Below, in pieces: positions 11,546 to 22,451 of a DNA stretch of 64,000 bases; position 1 is the first letter of the stretch, and each line of letters starts with the position of its first letter. The stretch is taken from contig JAACJO010000001.1 in NCBI GenBank assembly GCA_013368445.1, positions 248,001-312,000 of the forward strand. The letters run 5' to 3'. Position numbers and translations under genes: made by a program. The notes below the pieces were generated by a model. That model was given only the letters and a program-made list of their open reading frames with translations, was not told the origin of the DNA and ran no database searches. This stretch comes from Leucocoprinus leucothites. Its lineage: Eukaryota > Basidiomycota > Agaricomycetes > Agaricales > Agaricaceae.

Positions 11546-12835
11546 CTATAGCAGTGGATGCTCGTGTTTAACATAATAGAGATGATTTCCAGTAATACTG
11601 GGGTTGGACGTCGGTGGAGACGAACGGGAGGCGCAGTCAGTCGAAGCAGATATTTTCGAAGTCGTACAGTTTTCCCAGGCTTGTTTAAGGTTCGGGCCTA
11701 CGCAATCATAGTATCCTGGAGGCGGGTAGTCGAGGGTGGTGCGATGGTTAAGAAGATAGGTGAGACGTGCAGTTGGCGGACACCGTATCTGCGATGTTGA
11801 CTCCAGGGTGTTACTTGTACCAGGTGGTCTCTGCCGCGGTGATAGTGCAGCGATAGATCCGGGACTTGACTGTGCATAGAGGGAGGATAAAGCACGGGGT
11901 TTGGGTAAAGGATGAAAATCGTTTTCGAGGTCGACCTTCAGAGTTCCCCGGGAGGGACCGGCAAGACGGCCCCGCCGTTTCCACCTAATATATATAAAGG
12001 ATGATAAGGAAGCTGCCAGAGCAACGAGGGCGACCCCGATCCCGACGCCAATAGCAAGGGCGTTTCTGACACTCTCTATGAAAATGAGAAGCAATCGATC
12101 AGCCATTTTGAATGGAGGAGGGGAAAATGATCACATACGATGATGAAAAGAAATGGGTTCGAGTGTGCTTTGATCGCTCTGAACCGCCGAGGCAGTTTTT
12201 ACTGCAGTGGTACTGCTCGATGATGAATGGGAAGTGCTTTCGTTGACATGTGTAATGCTGAAGCGTTTTTATCGGGATTGGTGTCAAACTCTGTTCCTAT
12301 CAGGGAAAACTCACATGAATCCATCCACGACAGTCAATTTCGAAAAAGGAACAGCGCCGATTCGGAGCTGATGAACCCGGTTATCTAGCCCCTCCCAACT
12401 CCACGCAATCCGTGATCTACCTGGCTCCTGGCTTCCATCTAATTTTGCTAGTGGTTCAGGTTCCATCAACTGGATTATATATGGTGGCTGAGAATCCAGC
12501 TGAGCCTGAATTGCCACATCGTAAGGCCAATGAGGCGATAGAAGAAAGATAGCAACACCTATAACCACGTTGAACAGATGAGCCTGGAAGCAAAGGAAGG
12601 ACAAAGCTCGAAACACACCCTGAAATTCAACCAAGGCCGTCGCATTTGTTGCTTGCGTTACCCTATAGCTTCCACCCACACCAACGTCGGCACCGAAGGT
12701 TTGCCAGCCATCTGAGTATTGTATAATGGAGTTGTCGTCGTCGACCGTGACATTGTAGAGCTGCTGCCCGAGCACTTCCTTCCTGTCAAGTGAAAAGTAG
12801 AAAAAATAAACGAAAAGAAGGAATAGGAAGGCCAT
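11546..12835 (-). CDS. single-pass membrane protein, same family (paralog 3)
   Basis: Exons 12835-12619, 12558-12315, 12257-12139 and 12075-11546 give 369 residues. The ATG at 12835 opens a signal peptide (MAFLFLLFVYFFYF). The ectodomain starts VTVDDDNSIIQY and contains GVAIFLLSPHWPYDV. The 60-nt intron 12559-12618 lies at the same place as in paralogs 1 and 2. The 57-nt intron 12258-12314 follows VVDGF, again as in the others. Here the Ser/Thr stalk has its own exon, and an extra 63-nt intron (12076-12138) precedes the TM helix (ALAIGVGIGVALVALAASLSSFIY). The tail is basic, then Pro/Ser-rich. This copy is separated from the other two by the tandem 7-TM pair, so the cluster formed by more than one duplication. 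Function unknown. Confidence 0.78.
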
Positions 12836-12912
12836 CACAGATGGACCGAGGCAGAATTAAATGAGTGAAGCCAGGACTGGGGATTGGGAAAAGGGCACTG
12901 CGAATGTGGTAG

Positions 12913-12922
12913 ACTATATAGC
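12913..12922 (-). promoter_or_regulatory. TATA-like box upstream of paralog 3
   Basis: Read on the minus strand, the sequence GCTATATAGT lies about 80 bp before the ATG at 12835, a plausible core-promoter distance. This is inference from spacing only. Confidence 0.35.
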
Positions 12923-13176
12923 TCTTGGGCCTTCTCTCGAGCCGAAGGCATAGGGAACGAGACTGTCCAATTTGAGAACAAAGAAATGTCTGAGCTCGTA
13001 GTGAAGGAAAAAAACCTTCGCTTTGATGACGGAATTTAGAGTAATAATCATGACCCCTGGGCAATTTGAGTAAATTTGGGGGGTAATAAGAAGAGTTATA
13101 CGTACAAAATTTACATGTAGCTCCCGGAATGTGTACAACTGGTAGGAAATGAGAACCAGCCTTGTGGACAAGAATA

Positions 13177-13204
13177 CTCGTGACAATCAAAAGTGAGTCA
13201 CATT
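13177..13204 (+). repeat. left terminal inverted repeat
   Basis: 28 bp starting CTCGTGACAATCAAAAG, matching the reverse complement of 14475-14502. Confidence 0.9.
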
Positions 13205-13288
13205 TTGTGACAAACACGCTCGTGTGATTTCGAGAACCAAGAATTGTTTCGCGTATTGCTCCTACTATACTTGCTCAATCTACTCAAT

Positions 13289-14344
13289 ATGTCACCTTCT
13301 GAGAACTCACGTCTTGAATATGATACTCCAATAAAAAATTGACTGGTTGGATACTACCAAGCCACCCAAAATATTGCTGAAGCCTCGAGAGAGGTTGGGG
13401 TGAAATATCATGCAGCTCGGAAAATCATCCATAAATTTGAAGACACTGGCTCAACAGACAATTGCTCCCGGTCAGGCCGTCCCAGGGCCCTAACGGACCG
13501 CATGGAACGCCGAGTTATCCGCGAATCCCTCAAGAACCGCCGAAAACCATTTGCTGATATTGCAAATGATCTTAGTTTGGAGGGTGGTGGACAATCAGTC
13601 CATCGTGCACTTGCGAGGGCTGGTTATCACCGGAGAGTTGCTAGAAGGGTTCCTTTCTTAACCAAAAGGCATCATCGCCAGCGATTGGCGTGGGCACGAC
13701 AGTTTAGAAGGTGGAAGAAGAAGCAGTTCTCGCAGATCATCTTTTCAGATGAATGCTATATTTATCTTGGTGATAAAAATGGCCGAGTTTATGTGACGCG
13801 GCGTCCTGATGAAGTCCTCCGAGAGGATTGCCTTGTTCCACAGTTCACACAGTCACCAATACGCGTCATGGTGTGGGGGTGTATCATGGATGGGAAGAAG
13901 GGGCCACTGGTTGTTTTGGACTATCCTGGTGATAAAGGTGGTGGAATGACCTCTGCCTGCTATCAGCAGCAAGTCCTTGATGGGGTGTTGGAGGACTTCT
14001 ATTGGGATGCACATGAGGAACATAGTCGTGTTTTTTTCCAGCAGGACAATGCTGCTTCACACACGAGTAATTCAACGAAGGCTTGGTTTATGTCACATCA
14101 CATACCCCTCTTTCCCCATCCGGCATCATCTCCTGACATGAATCCCATCGAGGGCATTTGGCACGAACTCAAAAAAATTATTAGACAGTCCCCTCATCCC
14201 CCCTCATCACTTGATACACTCAAAGCTACAGTCCGGGCTGCATGGGATGAGTTATCTATTGATATAATCAACAAATATGTTGGATCCATGGAACATCGTG
14301 TTCAGTCTGTCATCCTAGCTCAAGGTGGTCACACTCGATACTAA
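13289..14344 (+). pseudogene. Tc1/mariner DD34E transposase with one premature TGA
   Basis: From the ATG at 13289 the frame runs 351 codons to the TAA at 14342-14344, broken only by TGA at 13340-13342 (codon 18). After the stop the frame gives a helix-turn-helix region, a GRPR-type hook (SGRPRALT) and the DDE catalytic domain: FSDEC, then QQDNAASH, then PDMNPIEGIWHE. There are exactly 34 residues between the second Asp and the Glu, so the triad is DD34E and intact. The ATG at 13400 would skip the stop but lose the first DNA-binding helix. The stop follows AAT and precedes CTG; a CGA-to-TGA change would explain it. One reversion would restore a complete frame, so the copy is probably recent. 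Confidence 0.85.
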
Positions 14345-14474
14345 CTATCTACTATGAATGTATACCATGTATATAATTCTATCATATAAAAATTTGGCAG
14401 TGTTTTGATGTTTGAGGGTTGAAGTGCACCGGAAAGTTTCGCCCAGTATTGAGAATCAGAGTCTCATATTATGT

Positions 14475-14502
14475 AATGTGACTCACTTTTGATTGTCACG
14501 AG
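14475..14502 (-). repeat. right terminal inverted repeat
   Basis: 28 bp ending CTTTTGATTGTCACGAG, the inverse of the left end. Confidence 0.9.
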
Positions 14503-15035
14503 TAGATGTGGACCAACGAGGGTAAATATGAGAAAACAACCATAAAAGGTATACCCCATCCCTTGTATTTTCTCTGATCGGAAAAGGACGGCAAAGAGAA
14601 CTGTCATCGACAAAGCAAGGACAACAGTCAACCATCTTCTCTTAATGGATTGTTCTCCCATGCACTGTCTCTATCACGCGAGGAAACCGGCGTCGCCCGC
14701 CTTTGTGATTGGTCGGAGGTGACTCAGGACCCTGAATCTTCAGAAATGTTCGCGTCGCCGTGTGCTTATTGACAAGCGTGTTCGGCTAGCGATGAGTCGG
14801 CCTGATCCAGTTGCCAGCTGTATGCTTGGCGAAGTTATAAGCAGCATGTGAGTTTGGGCCCATATATCCACGAAACCTCCAAACATGAGGTGGAGCACAG
14901 TCTGAATGGGTGCCGGTGAGCGCTTGAGCAGCCGTGGGACGAGTTGGGACTCGGGAGCATGGTATGTTTGTAATGTCACATGATGTGATGCATTGGAAGA
15001 TCCAGATGTGAAATGCATTCAAATGATTCACCGCT

Positions 15036-15160
15036 TTGATATTCAGGAACAAACCCTTGACATACTCACAGCCGATATTGACGTATTCAAGAAACATTGA
15101 TGGCCCAACTTTCTGCCGAGTTTCCGGAGCCCGGAGATCAAGGTAACTGAAAGAAGGCAT
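15036..15160 (-). repeat. local duplicate, copy 1 (open frame)
   Basis: Read on the minus strand this copy is an open frame containing SYLDLRAPETRQ and IGCEYVKGLFLN. It aligns by eye with 15577-15690, about 540 bp away. I do not recognise the protein. Confidence 0.5.
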
Positions 15161-15228
15161 AGTTGGTGTCAACGCGGTGCGAGCACGTCGTCGCTGAAGG
15201 ACTGATGAAGCCCCTCTCATGATTATCA

Positions 15229-15630
15229 TTGTCTATTAAGGAAGTCTGCCGTCCTTTCCGGGTCTTGCGCCATAACTTCACAGATATCATTTTGAACAAG
15301 CAGGGCTTGTGCCAACACCCCGTAGGCCTCCAATTCTTGGATGTTGGCAACAAACCACTTCCAGATCATCCCACTTCTACCGCAGCTAGGGCGGATATTA
15401 TTGTCTACGATCCTCAACAATCCGCACACCGTCCGCCTCTTTGGACCTCTCTTGAAATCACTGGTGTATGTCGCTCTAAAGGACGCACGGAATCAGAATG
15501 GAAACGACAAGCGCAGAGCCACGCCTTATTCCGCAGTGTGAGGTGTGCAGGTCATTCAATGAGTACCATTAAAATGGTATTCAGAAACAAACCCTTGATA
15601 TCTTCACAGCCAATGTTATTGTCGTATTGA
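15229..15630 (+). CDS. hypothetical frame, possible gene remnant
   Basis: An open frame of 133 codons lying between the two local duplicates. Its middle part (ARADIIVYD, then LWTSLEITG, then EWKRQAQSHALF) has the look of a 'PD ... E-K' strand pattern found at the front of fungal FunK1-type kinases or nuclease-like folds, but the match is weak and I do not rely on it. No clear start context, no introns evident, and its end overlaps the second repeat copy. It may be an exon of a broken gene or a chance frame. Confidence 0.2.
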   Translation: MSIKEVCRPFRVLRHNFTDIILNKQGLCQHPVGLQFLDVGNKPLPDHPTSTAARADIIVYDPQQSAHRPPLWTSLEITGVCRSKGRTESEWKRQAQSHALFRSVRCAGHSMSTIKMVFRNKPLISSQPMLLSY

Positions 15631-15690
15631 TGGCCCATCTCTCCGCCGGATTTCCGGAGCCTAGAGATCAAGCAATGTAGCTGAAAGAAG
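15577..15690 (-). repeat. local duplicate, copy 2 (frame lost)
   Basis: The same segment as 15036-15160, with substitutions and small indels that destroy the reading frame. CAAACCCTTGA and GATTTCCGGAGCC-type blocks align to copy 1. Confidence 0.5.
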
Positions 15691-16017
15691 ACAGAGACTG
15701 CGAAAGCAGCATTCAAGTCAAGTCGGAATACGATAAATAAAATACAGAACAGATGATCCAAAGTACGACAAACAGCTAAGTATTTAATGGTAATGCAGAG
15801 CGTGAGTATGTAATAAAGAAATGCATCAGGTAGGTCTTGATGGGTGTCATAAAAACCAGGAAAGTCTAGATGAGCAGTAACAGGAGAGAAAATACAAACG
15901 GAAAGCACGATAGCAGAGATAAAGTAAATATTATAGTACAGTGAGTCATGGGAAATAACAAGTGCACAATCTGTCCATGCAGGTCAATGGTGATGCCGTC
16001 TCAGGATCAACCTGGTA

Positions 16018-18095
16018 TCACGACCACCAAGAGCCATCCAAAGCAGTGGTCGTGTCATTCCCTTCGCTCTTTTCCTCCGTCGAACTAAATCCAAGCCGGC
16101 GAGCCATATCTTCATCCCATTCTCCCTCTAGTCCCTCGAGGAACTCCCCATCAGGGTCAAAAACCCTTGCTGGCACGCTTTCCCTTTCCCGCCTTCTCTC
16201 CCTCTCCCCCTCAAACTGTGCCAGCTCGTTACTCCAAGTCCACTGAGCGCTGCCAGGCCTAGGCCGACCCCAGAATGATGTAGAGGGTGACTCATCAGGA
16301 TCTGCGAAGGAGACATCCCAAACAGTTGGGCGAGGAGTGTTCTGGTCGGAATTGCTGAAGTCATCGATATCTGGAGGAAGGTCTCGGAGTTCAGGAGGAG
16401 GAGGGGTTAGGCTAACCGCGGATTGCTCGAATAGGACAGACGGTATGTCCGACGAGTGGGAATTAGAAGTGCCCTCCTCTGATCGCCAGGTCGAAGGTGG
16501 TGTCAAACCGAGCTCTCGTTCTGGATCTAACCCCAATGCATCTCTCCGTCGCCGTGGCCGGCCCGAAGGATAGCGGGACGGGTGGCCTTCCATATTTGTA
16601 GCGAGTGACGATGCAGTCGCCTCTACTCCTCTCACAACATTGGCCCAACTGGCCCTAGCCTGCCCGAGTTCTGTGTCGTATTCAGCGTCAGAAAAGTGCC
16701 CACTTGAAGCTTCCCTAGAGTGCTCCTGACCAGGCATAGGAGAATTTCGCTCAAGTCGGATGACGGTAGGTTCAGGAGAGGCAGTGACATCACCATCAAG
16801 AATCCTTTGATGAGTTGACGAAGTACCAGGTGTGCGGAAGTCGATGTTTACTTCTTCATCTGAATCTGACATCTCCGAGTCTGACATCAGACGAATAAGT
16901 GGTGGGGGAGGAGGTAACAATGGGTATGTTCTAGGTCGAGAATGACGCCTCCGGGCGGGTGGCTCAGCAGCGGGGAATACCGGAGTTTCGGGTGAAGTTG
17001 TGGAACTACAGAAAAAGGTGTATAGATAGAAGTTTGCATCTTCGGAAGGGTCAGGGGTGGTGGAAGTGGAAGATGAAGCATGTCTTTGTCGTTGACGGAG
17101 GCGTGACTGTCGTAATGATATATGTTCTCGTAAAGTTTTGCATGGTGTCAGTCGAAAGCCTAGTTGGTTACCACTGTAAAGTCATGAGTATAAACATTGG
17201 CGCTCACAAAGCGACAGACGTACCAATTGGCACAGCCAATACCAATCCTAAGACACCCACAAGCCTCCTGCTTGATGATCTTTGGCGACAACTTTTCTTT
17301 GGCACAGATTTCGTCAAAATAACTTCTCTCAAGGGGAACAACTACATCAGAAGCAGGGGAATTGGCCGTCCACATTGGCTGATGATGTCGGTATCGGGGG
17401 AAAGCGCGTGTATGGATCACCGTACCACAGCCATTGGCATCATTCATCTCGGGTGATGGACGCTGCGGTGAGCTGGCCCACTGCGGCGTCGGTGGTTGCG
17501 GGAGGATGAACGATGCGAGGGCAGAGTATACCGACTCGGGATCAGTCCGTGTATTGAAGACCGTATCACCGATACCTCCACCGCAGACGAGAGTATACGG
17601 GCCACTGTCCAACGACGGCTTCTCTGACACCGACTCAGCTGAGCTCCGGCTCCTCAAAGAGGCCACCTCGGACACTATGGGGTTCCCCGTCTGTTCAGAG
17701 ATCGCACGGTTGAAGGATGCGGAGAAAACCATTTCATCTCCTGAATCGGAATCGGAATCCTCGAGGTCGTCATCAGAGACCTCCAGCATGGGAAGATGTC
17801 TGGGAATATGGCGTGAACGATTCTCGAAAACAGGCCAATTGTACCCTAGCGAGTCCCCGTGTGATGTGTCATCGGCACCTTGAGGGTTAATAGGGGAACG
17901 CCAACGGTGGCGGCTGCTGGTTATACCAGTCGGCTCAATACGCATAGCGCCTCGGCGTCGCAAACGAGAGGTTTCACCAATTCGTATTAGGTCAGAAAGG
18001 ACGATAGAATCGTCAATGAGGGGCTCCTGAGGTGACGCAAGCAAATCATCGACGGAGCTGGAGGAACGATTTCGGTAATGATACGTGAATGGCAT
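16018..18095 (-). CDS. conserved fungal protein with a CGCLRIGIGCANCGN cysteine motif
   Basis: Two exons, 18095-17224 and 17173-16018, give 675 residues. Splicing the 50-nt intron 17174-17223 builds the motif CGCLRIGIGCANCGNQLG (about residues 281-298). CGCLRIGIGCAN comes from exon 1 and CGNQLG from exon 2, so the two open stretches are one gene. The four or five closely spaced cysteines could bind zinc, but that is inference. I recognise the block as conserved in agaricomycete proteins of unknown function. The rest is low-complexity: acidic Asp/Ser runs, a Pro-rich run, and a C-terminal Glu/Arg-rich part. No TM helix or signal peptide is evident, so it is probably nuclear or cytosolic. I chose ATG 18095; an in-frame ATG at 18227 would add 44 residues. 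Confidence 0.75.
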
Positions 18096-18447
18096 TGAAA
18101 AGTAGGCAACAGATAGTCGCCGCGCAGGATAAGTGTACGCGCAGGGTCGTGAAATATGGAGATTGTCGTCGTTGTCGTCGCGGTCGTGGTGGAGGTGAAG
18201 AGAACAGAATATTACGGACTTCAGCATTCTCAGCCATGAGGCACGCAGCTGTATTACTAAGCCGGTGGAATGGTACAGCCACTTCTAGCGGAAGCTTGGC
18301 CGGCAACAAAGCGGAGTTCTTGTCAACACCATATCTGTCAGAATGAACCATCATATTACAGCATTGATGACATCTCTACTGTTAAGTTCCAACGTATTTA
18401 AAATATCTATGATCATCTAGTACTATTCCATACGAAACCGAATCGGA

Positions 18448-20898
18448 TCAGAGGCGAGCAGGCAATGGTCTTGGTGAAGACTTAAGTTCCTCCTTCGCCC
18501 ATTCACGAAGGTCCTTTCGAAGGATTTTCCCACTTGGACTACACATGACAATCGAGACGTTAGTTTCCACCTTTCCCCCCTATTGTCATTCGAAATCGAC
18601 ACGTGCCTTTTAGGAATTTCGGGAACCGCCACTACTCCTAGAAGAAGTTGAATGAATAGCTTTCCAAAGCAAGGGCTGAAAACACACCTCCACGCAAGTA
18701 TTTATAGTATGCCACCTGACTTCGCATCCACTGTTCGACAGTCTTCTCGAAATGTCTCTTTTCCCCCAGCGACCCAAGTATTGTTATGTCACTTGGCACG
18801 ACATACGCTCTATCACCTCCGTCGTTGAGAGCACAATAGTGAGAATTTATGGAGGGGCTCACCGCGGAAGTTCATTATTGTCAAACTCATTTATGATCCC
18901 AATGACTCCCACGTCCGCTATTGATTGGTTCTCTAGAAGAATAGCCTCTAGCTCTGCCGGGGCAACTAAGAGGCTATGAGTAATCGGTCTGAACCTAGAG
19001 GTGCGTTAACGAACCTTGGAAGCCCTTGAAATACAGTTAGCACTGGATTCTAGCGAGCAAGGGGGCTCTTACCTTATACTTGATCATCTCTTTCTTTCTA
19101 TCTACAATATAATAATACCCATCGCTATCCCTTCTCATAATATCTCCGCTTTTATACCATTTTCCCGGAGCAAAACTATCAGCAGTTGCTTTCGGGTTGT
19201 CCAGATAACCCTTCAATGAATTCATGAGCACAGTCAGGATATTAAGCTTCCATGACTCAGCTTCCATGACTCACTCTCATTATTGTTGGCCCTCGAACCC
19301 ATACTTCACCTGGCTCGCCCTCTGGAACGTCGAATCCATCGTCACCCACTAGTCTGAGTTCAAGGTTCGGCAATAATTGACCGATACTTCCGAACTTCTT
19401 TTTATGGTCAGGTGGGAGAACCATCTGTGTAGGGCAAGTTGTCTCTGTGGCGCCACACCCTATTGATTCCCATGATTAATTAATTGAGCGCACGAAGAAG
19501 ACTAAGAATAGTCGAGCCAAGTGAAGCATGCGCACCTTGGATAAGTTTCACATCGGCGCCTTGTTTCGCGAGGCGCTCAAGTAGGCGTTCAGCTACCACG
19601 GGTGACAGCGCGGCTGCGGCGGATGCTATACACTTGAGGGATGTCATATTGTAGTCATCCAAGCCTAGAAACCGTAAAATCTTATCACCTTGGAGCAATC
19701 ACAGGGACAGAAATATGCGTACCTGGATGCAGGCTCAGAGTGAGAATGATAGGTGGGGCGAGCATAATAGTCGTTACTCCAAAGCGCTCAACATTGCGGC
19801 AAAGACCTTCGGCATCAAAACCATGTAACATCAAAACACACGACTGTCCTGCCATGAAGGGATAATTCAAGTGCATCACCAAACCTGACAATGATATGGG
19901 AATTAGCTTTTAGATCGTGATAGCACCCTAGCTCACCAAAAATGTGGTAGAACGGCATCAAACCGAGCTGCACATCTTTCTCTGTCTCTACATAGGCCCA
20001 GACACCCTGACACATACCCATTATAGTAGATACATTTGTATGCGTCGTCTAGAATAGTCCGGCGTCAGTATAAACAGAACACCCCAATGCCAAATAAGTT
20101 CACCTCTACTCCTTTGGGCCTTCCCTGCCGATACCGGTCGCATCAAATGCCATAACAAAGCAAGGCGTGAAACATACCGTAGTTCCAGAGCTATAACATA
20201 TATACGCGGTTTCATCAGCACTTTCTCCGTCAAATTTTTCTTCCACGGCGAGCGCTCCCTGTTGCAACAGCTCTCCCATCCAATTCTTCGTTCGGTACTC
20301 CCCTGTGGGCAAGTTCTCATCCCAAAGCCGATCCATTACCCACATTCGCTGGTGTGCCTCGCTTTCCGACACGCCGATGATCCTGAACATGTCCAAGGCC
20401 ACAGTGACGAGATCAGGCGCGACAAAGAGAGCCCGAGCCTTGCTATCCGTCCATTGCCAGGACAATTCTCGAGGTGTGAGACTGGACCCGGCAAAAGTTG
20501 TGCGCAATCCAGCAGCGAGACACCTACAGAGTGATCATCAAGGTCACGACTCTCGGCAACAGCCAAGACGGATGCACCCACCCGAACACCGTGGCAGGCC
20601 AAGACATCGTATTTGAGCTGAACACCATGACAGTATCGCCGCGCAACAGCTTGGTCAATGATTCTGGACCCGATTCTGAGGGAAGAAGAATGTGATTGCG
20701 CAGCCCATACCCAAGCTTGAGGGCGAGTTGCTTGAGCTTCGCCCTCGTAATCGTTATTTCGGAGTCAGCATCCACGAACGCAGGTCCAGAGGGATCATAT
20801 TTATGATAGGTGGTCTCCATCAAGTATGTGAAGATAGACTCCCGCACGACGGGAGTCAACGGCAGGTTGGATTGATAGATTCTGGGTTGGTTGGGCAT
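18448..20898 (-). CDS. AMP-forming acyl-CoA synthetase / 4-coumarate-CoA ligase-like enzyme
   Basis: Thirteen exons: 20898-20582, 20523-20178, 20124-20104, 20048-19937, 19884-19723, 19664-19536, 19459-19275, 19210-19073, 19024-19015, 18965-18863, 18809-18688, 18637-18607 and 18538-18448. They add to 1767 nt, 588 residues. ANL-family motifs appear in order: YSSGTT joined to GRPKGVE (AMP-binding loop), GCGATETT, VWVRGP, YKSGDI, DRKKEMIKYKGFQVAPAELE (hinge and CoA-domain loop), ELPRAYVVP and SPSGKILRK with the catalytic lysine. Such enzymes adenylate a fatty or aryl acid and load CoA. The C-terminus is ARL, which fits the PTS1 peroxisomal consensus, so a role in peroxisomal acyl activation is likely. 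Substrate is not deducible. Exons of 21 and 10 nt and a GC-AG last intron (18539-18606) are unusual. Confidence 0.88.
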
Positions 20899-22451
20899 GT
20901 TAGGCAGGAACCGTTCTGGTAGGGGAAAATAAATATCGCAAGTCAAGACTCGCCGGGTCTTATATTTCAGTAGCCACCAGGCAACGCAGGGGCGGAACTG
21001 ACATAGACATTAATAGCCTGCGTATAAATTGCATGTCCCTTTGGGTTGCTGAGGCTGTTGAGATGCTGGGAAGTGTTGACACGGAAATGGACGGCGCTGA
21101 AATGGGGATGATCATTGTGGATGTGATGACACACGCCATCATTTCTTGATGGCCTTGGTCAGATCACGACGTACGCGAGGAGATCGCAACCCTGGTCGTG
21201 ATACTATCATAAGCGTCCATGAATAACCCTCCCAGTGAATCGGGCATTATACAAACTGTGAGGTCGGAATCTTTCACAAAATATTCGGCATGTGTCATCG
21301 CTCGCGTGGCCTGGTGCCCATTCACCTAGGCTTCAGCACTTTCCGCTCGAGAAAATCAAAGTCTAATCCAAAGCAAAATACGCCGCGTTCCCGAAGGATG
21401 TTGACGCTCCGGAAAAAATCCGGCAATCATCATGCTCATCGCGGGTGCTGAACCCTACTTGGGTACTACTTATGGACTATGTACATCGCTGTACAGTGTA
21501 ATCTCTCCAAGCACGCAATCATACATATGGGATCGACGGGCTTCGACGGGGATCGACCTAGGGACATGGCATCCCGCCGCTAACCTGATCTTGAATTGCT
21601 CGCGTCACCTCCTGGGTGGACTGTAAGGATTTACGGTGATGATTGTCAACTTGCAACCCCCTTCCATACACATGCGACAGCTCTTTTGACACCAGCTACG
21701 GCTGTTGTGATCTCATCAAGATGTTCTGGCAGCGGCGGCTTCTCGCTCAATCACCCTCTGCACCATTCATCAATCGACAGCGGCCCGATTGCAATACACC
21801 CTACAGAGGATAGTATACTAGACTCGACATGTGATAATAAAACAGCTGGCGCCTTCCTAGCCGCAGAGCCACGTCTAGCTGACCTCTGACTTTAACCATG
21901 AACGTTATGATGGAAGAAGATGTTAGCAATCACTTATGATTTATATCAAAGCGTCCCCGATTCGGAATTCATTTGTCGATTTTCGTCCGGTCTATGATCT
22001 ATCAGGGCCTGGTTTCCGATAACCTCTTCTAAACCCTCTGGCAGAGACAGCTCGAAGCGTGATGGCCATGAGTCCTTCTGCATACAAGCGCTTACGCTCC
22101 GGAAACTCGTTTACCCGAAGGTCCACCCTTCGCAGCTGGCAGTAAGTGCCGACTCTCCGCTCAAGATAGTCTAAGCAGGGAATACAATTAGCGAAAACGT
22201 TTCCAACCTGCGAAACATACCTTGGCTCGGGAACCGATGGCTATCGACTTGTCCTTGATGGCTTGGTATGCTTTGGCTTGAAGTTTCGGCGTATGTAGGG
22301 TGTCTATTATGATTTGGGCCTACGGCAATGACTCATTTTGCTCATAAAGAAGATTCGTCGAGAAATGTAACTGTGATCATCCACTGCCGCACATGCACCT
22401 TTCCCAGATCTGGTACCAGCTTGCGACCTCTCTGAATTTACGACCAACGTG
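20899..22451. other. long intergenic region
   Basis: About 1.55 kb in which I see no gene, repeat or RNA. Short frames at 21432-21626 and 21596-21889 lack any supporting feature. Confidence 0.4.

Larger units (their letters stand above)
13177..14502 (+). mobile_element. Tc1/mariner element with 28-bp terminal inverted repeats
   Basis: A 1326-bp element. The left end starts CTCGTGACAATC and is repeated inverted at the right end (13177-13204 and 14475-14502, 28 bp, identical by eye). TA dinucleotides flank both ends (13175-13176, 14503-14504), the Tc1/mariner target duplication. It carries one transposase frame with a single in-frame stop. Confidence 0.9.
14505..16017. other. gene-poor stretch with a decayed local duplication
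   Basis: About 1.5 kb without an intact gene. It holds two diverged copies of a segment of about 120 bp (listed separately), a 134-codon plus-strand frame (15229-15630) and, next to the Tc1 element, a short minus-strand frame with two hydrophobic stretches (14505-14661) that seems to continue on the other side of the insertion. Confidence 0.4.

Noticed and set aside
19689..19722. A 34-nt intron in the acyl-CoA synthetase
   Set aside because: Too short for a fungal intron. The next acceptor (19665) gives a 58-nt intron and keeps the frame and the family motif spacing.
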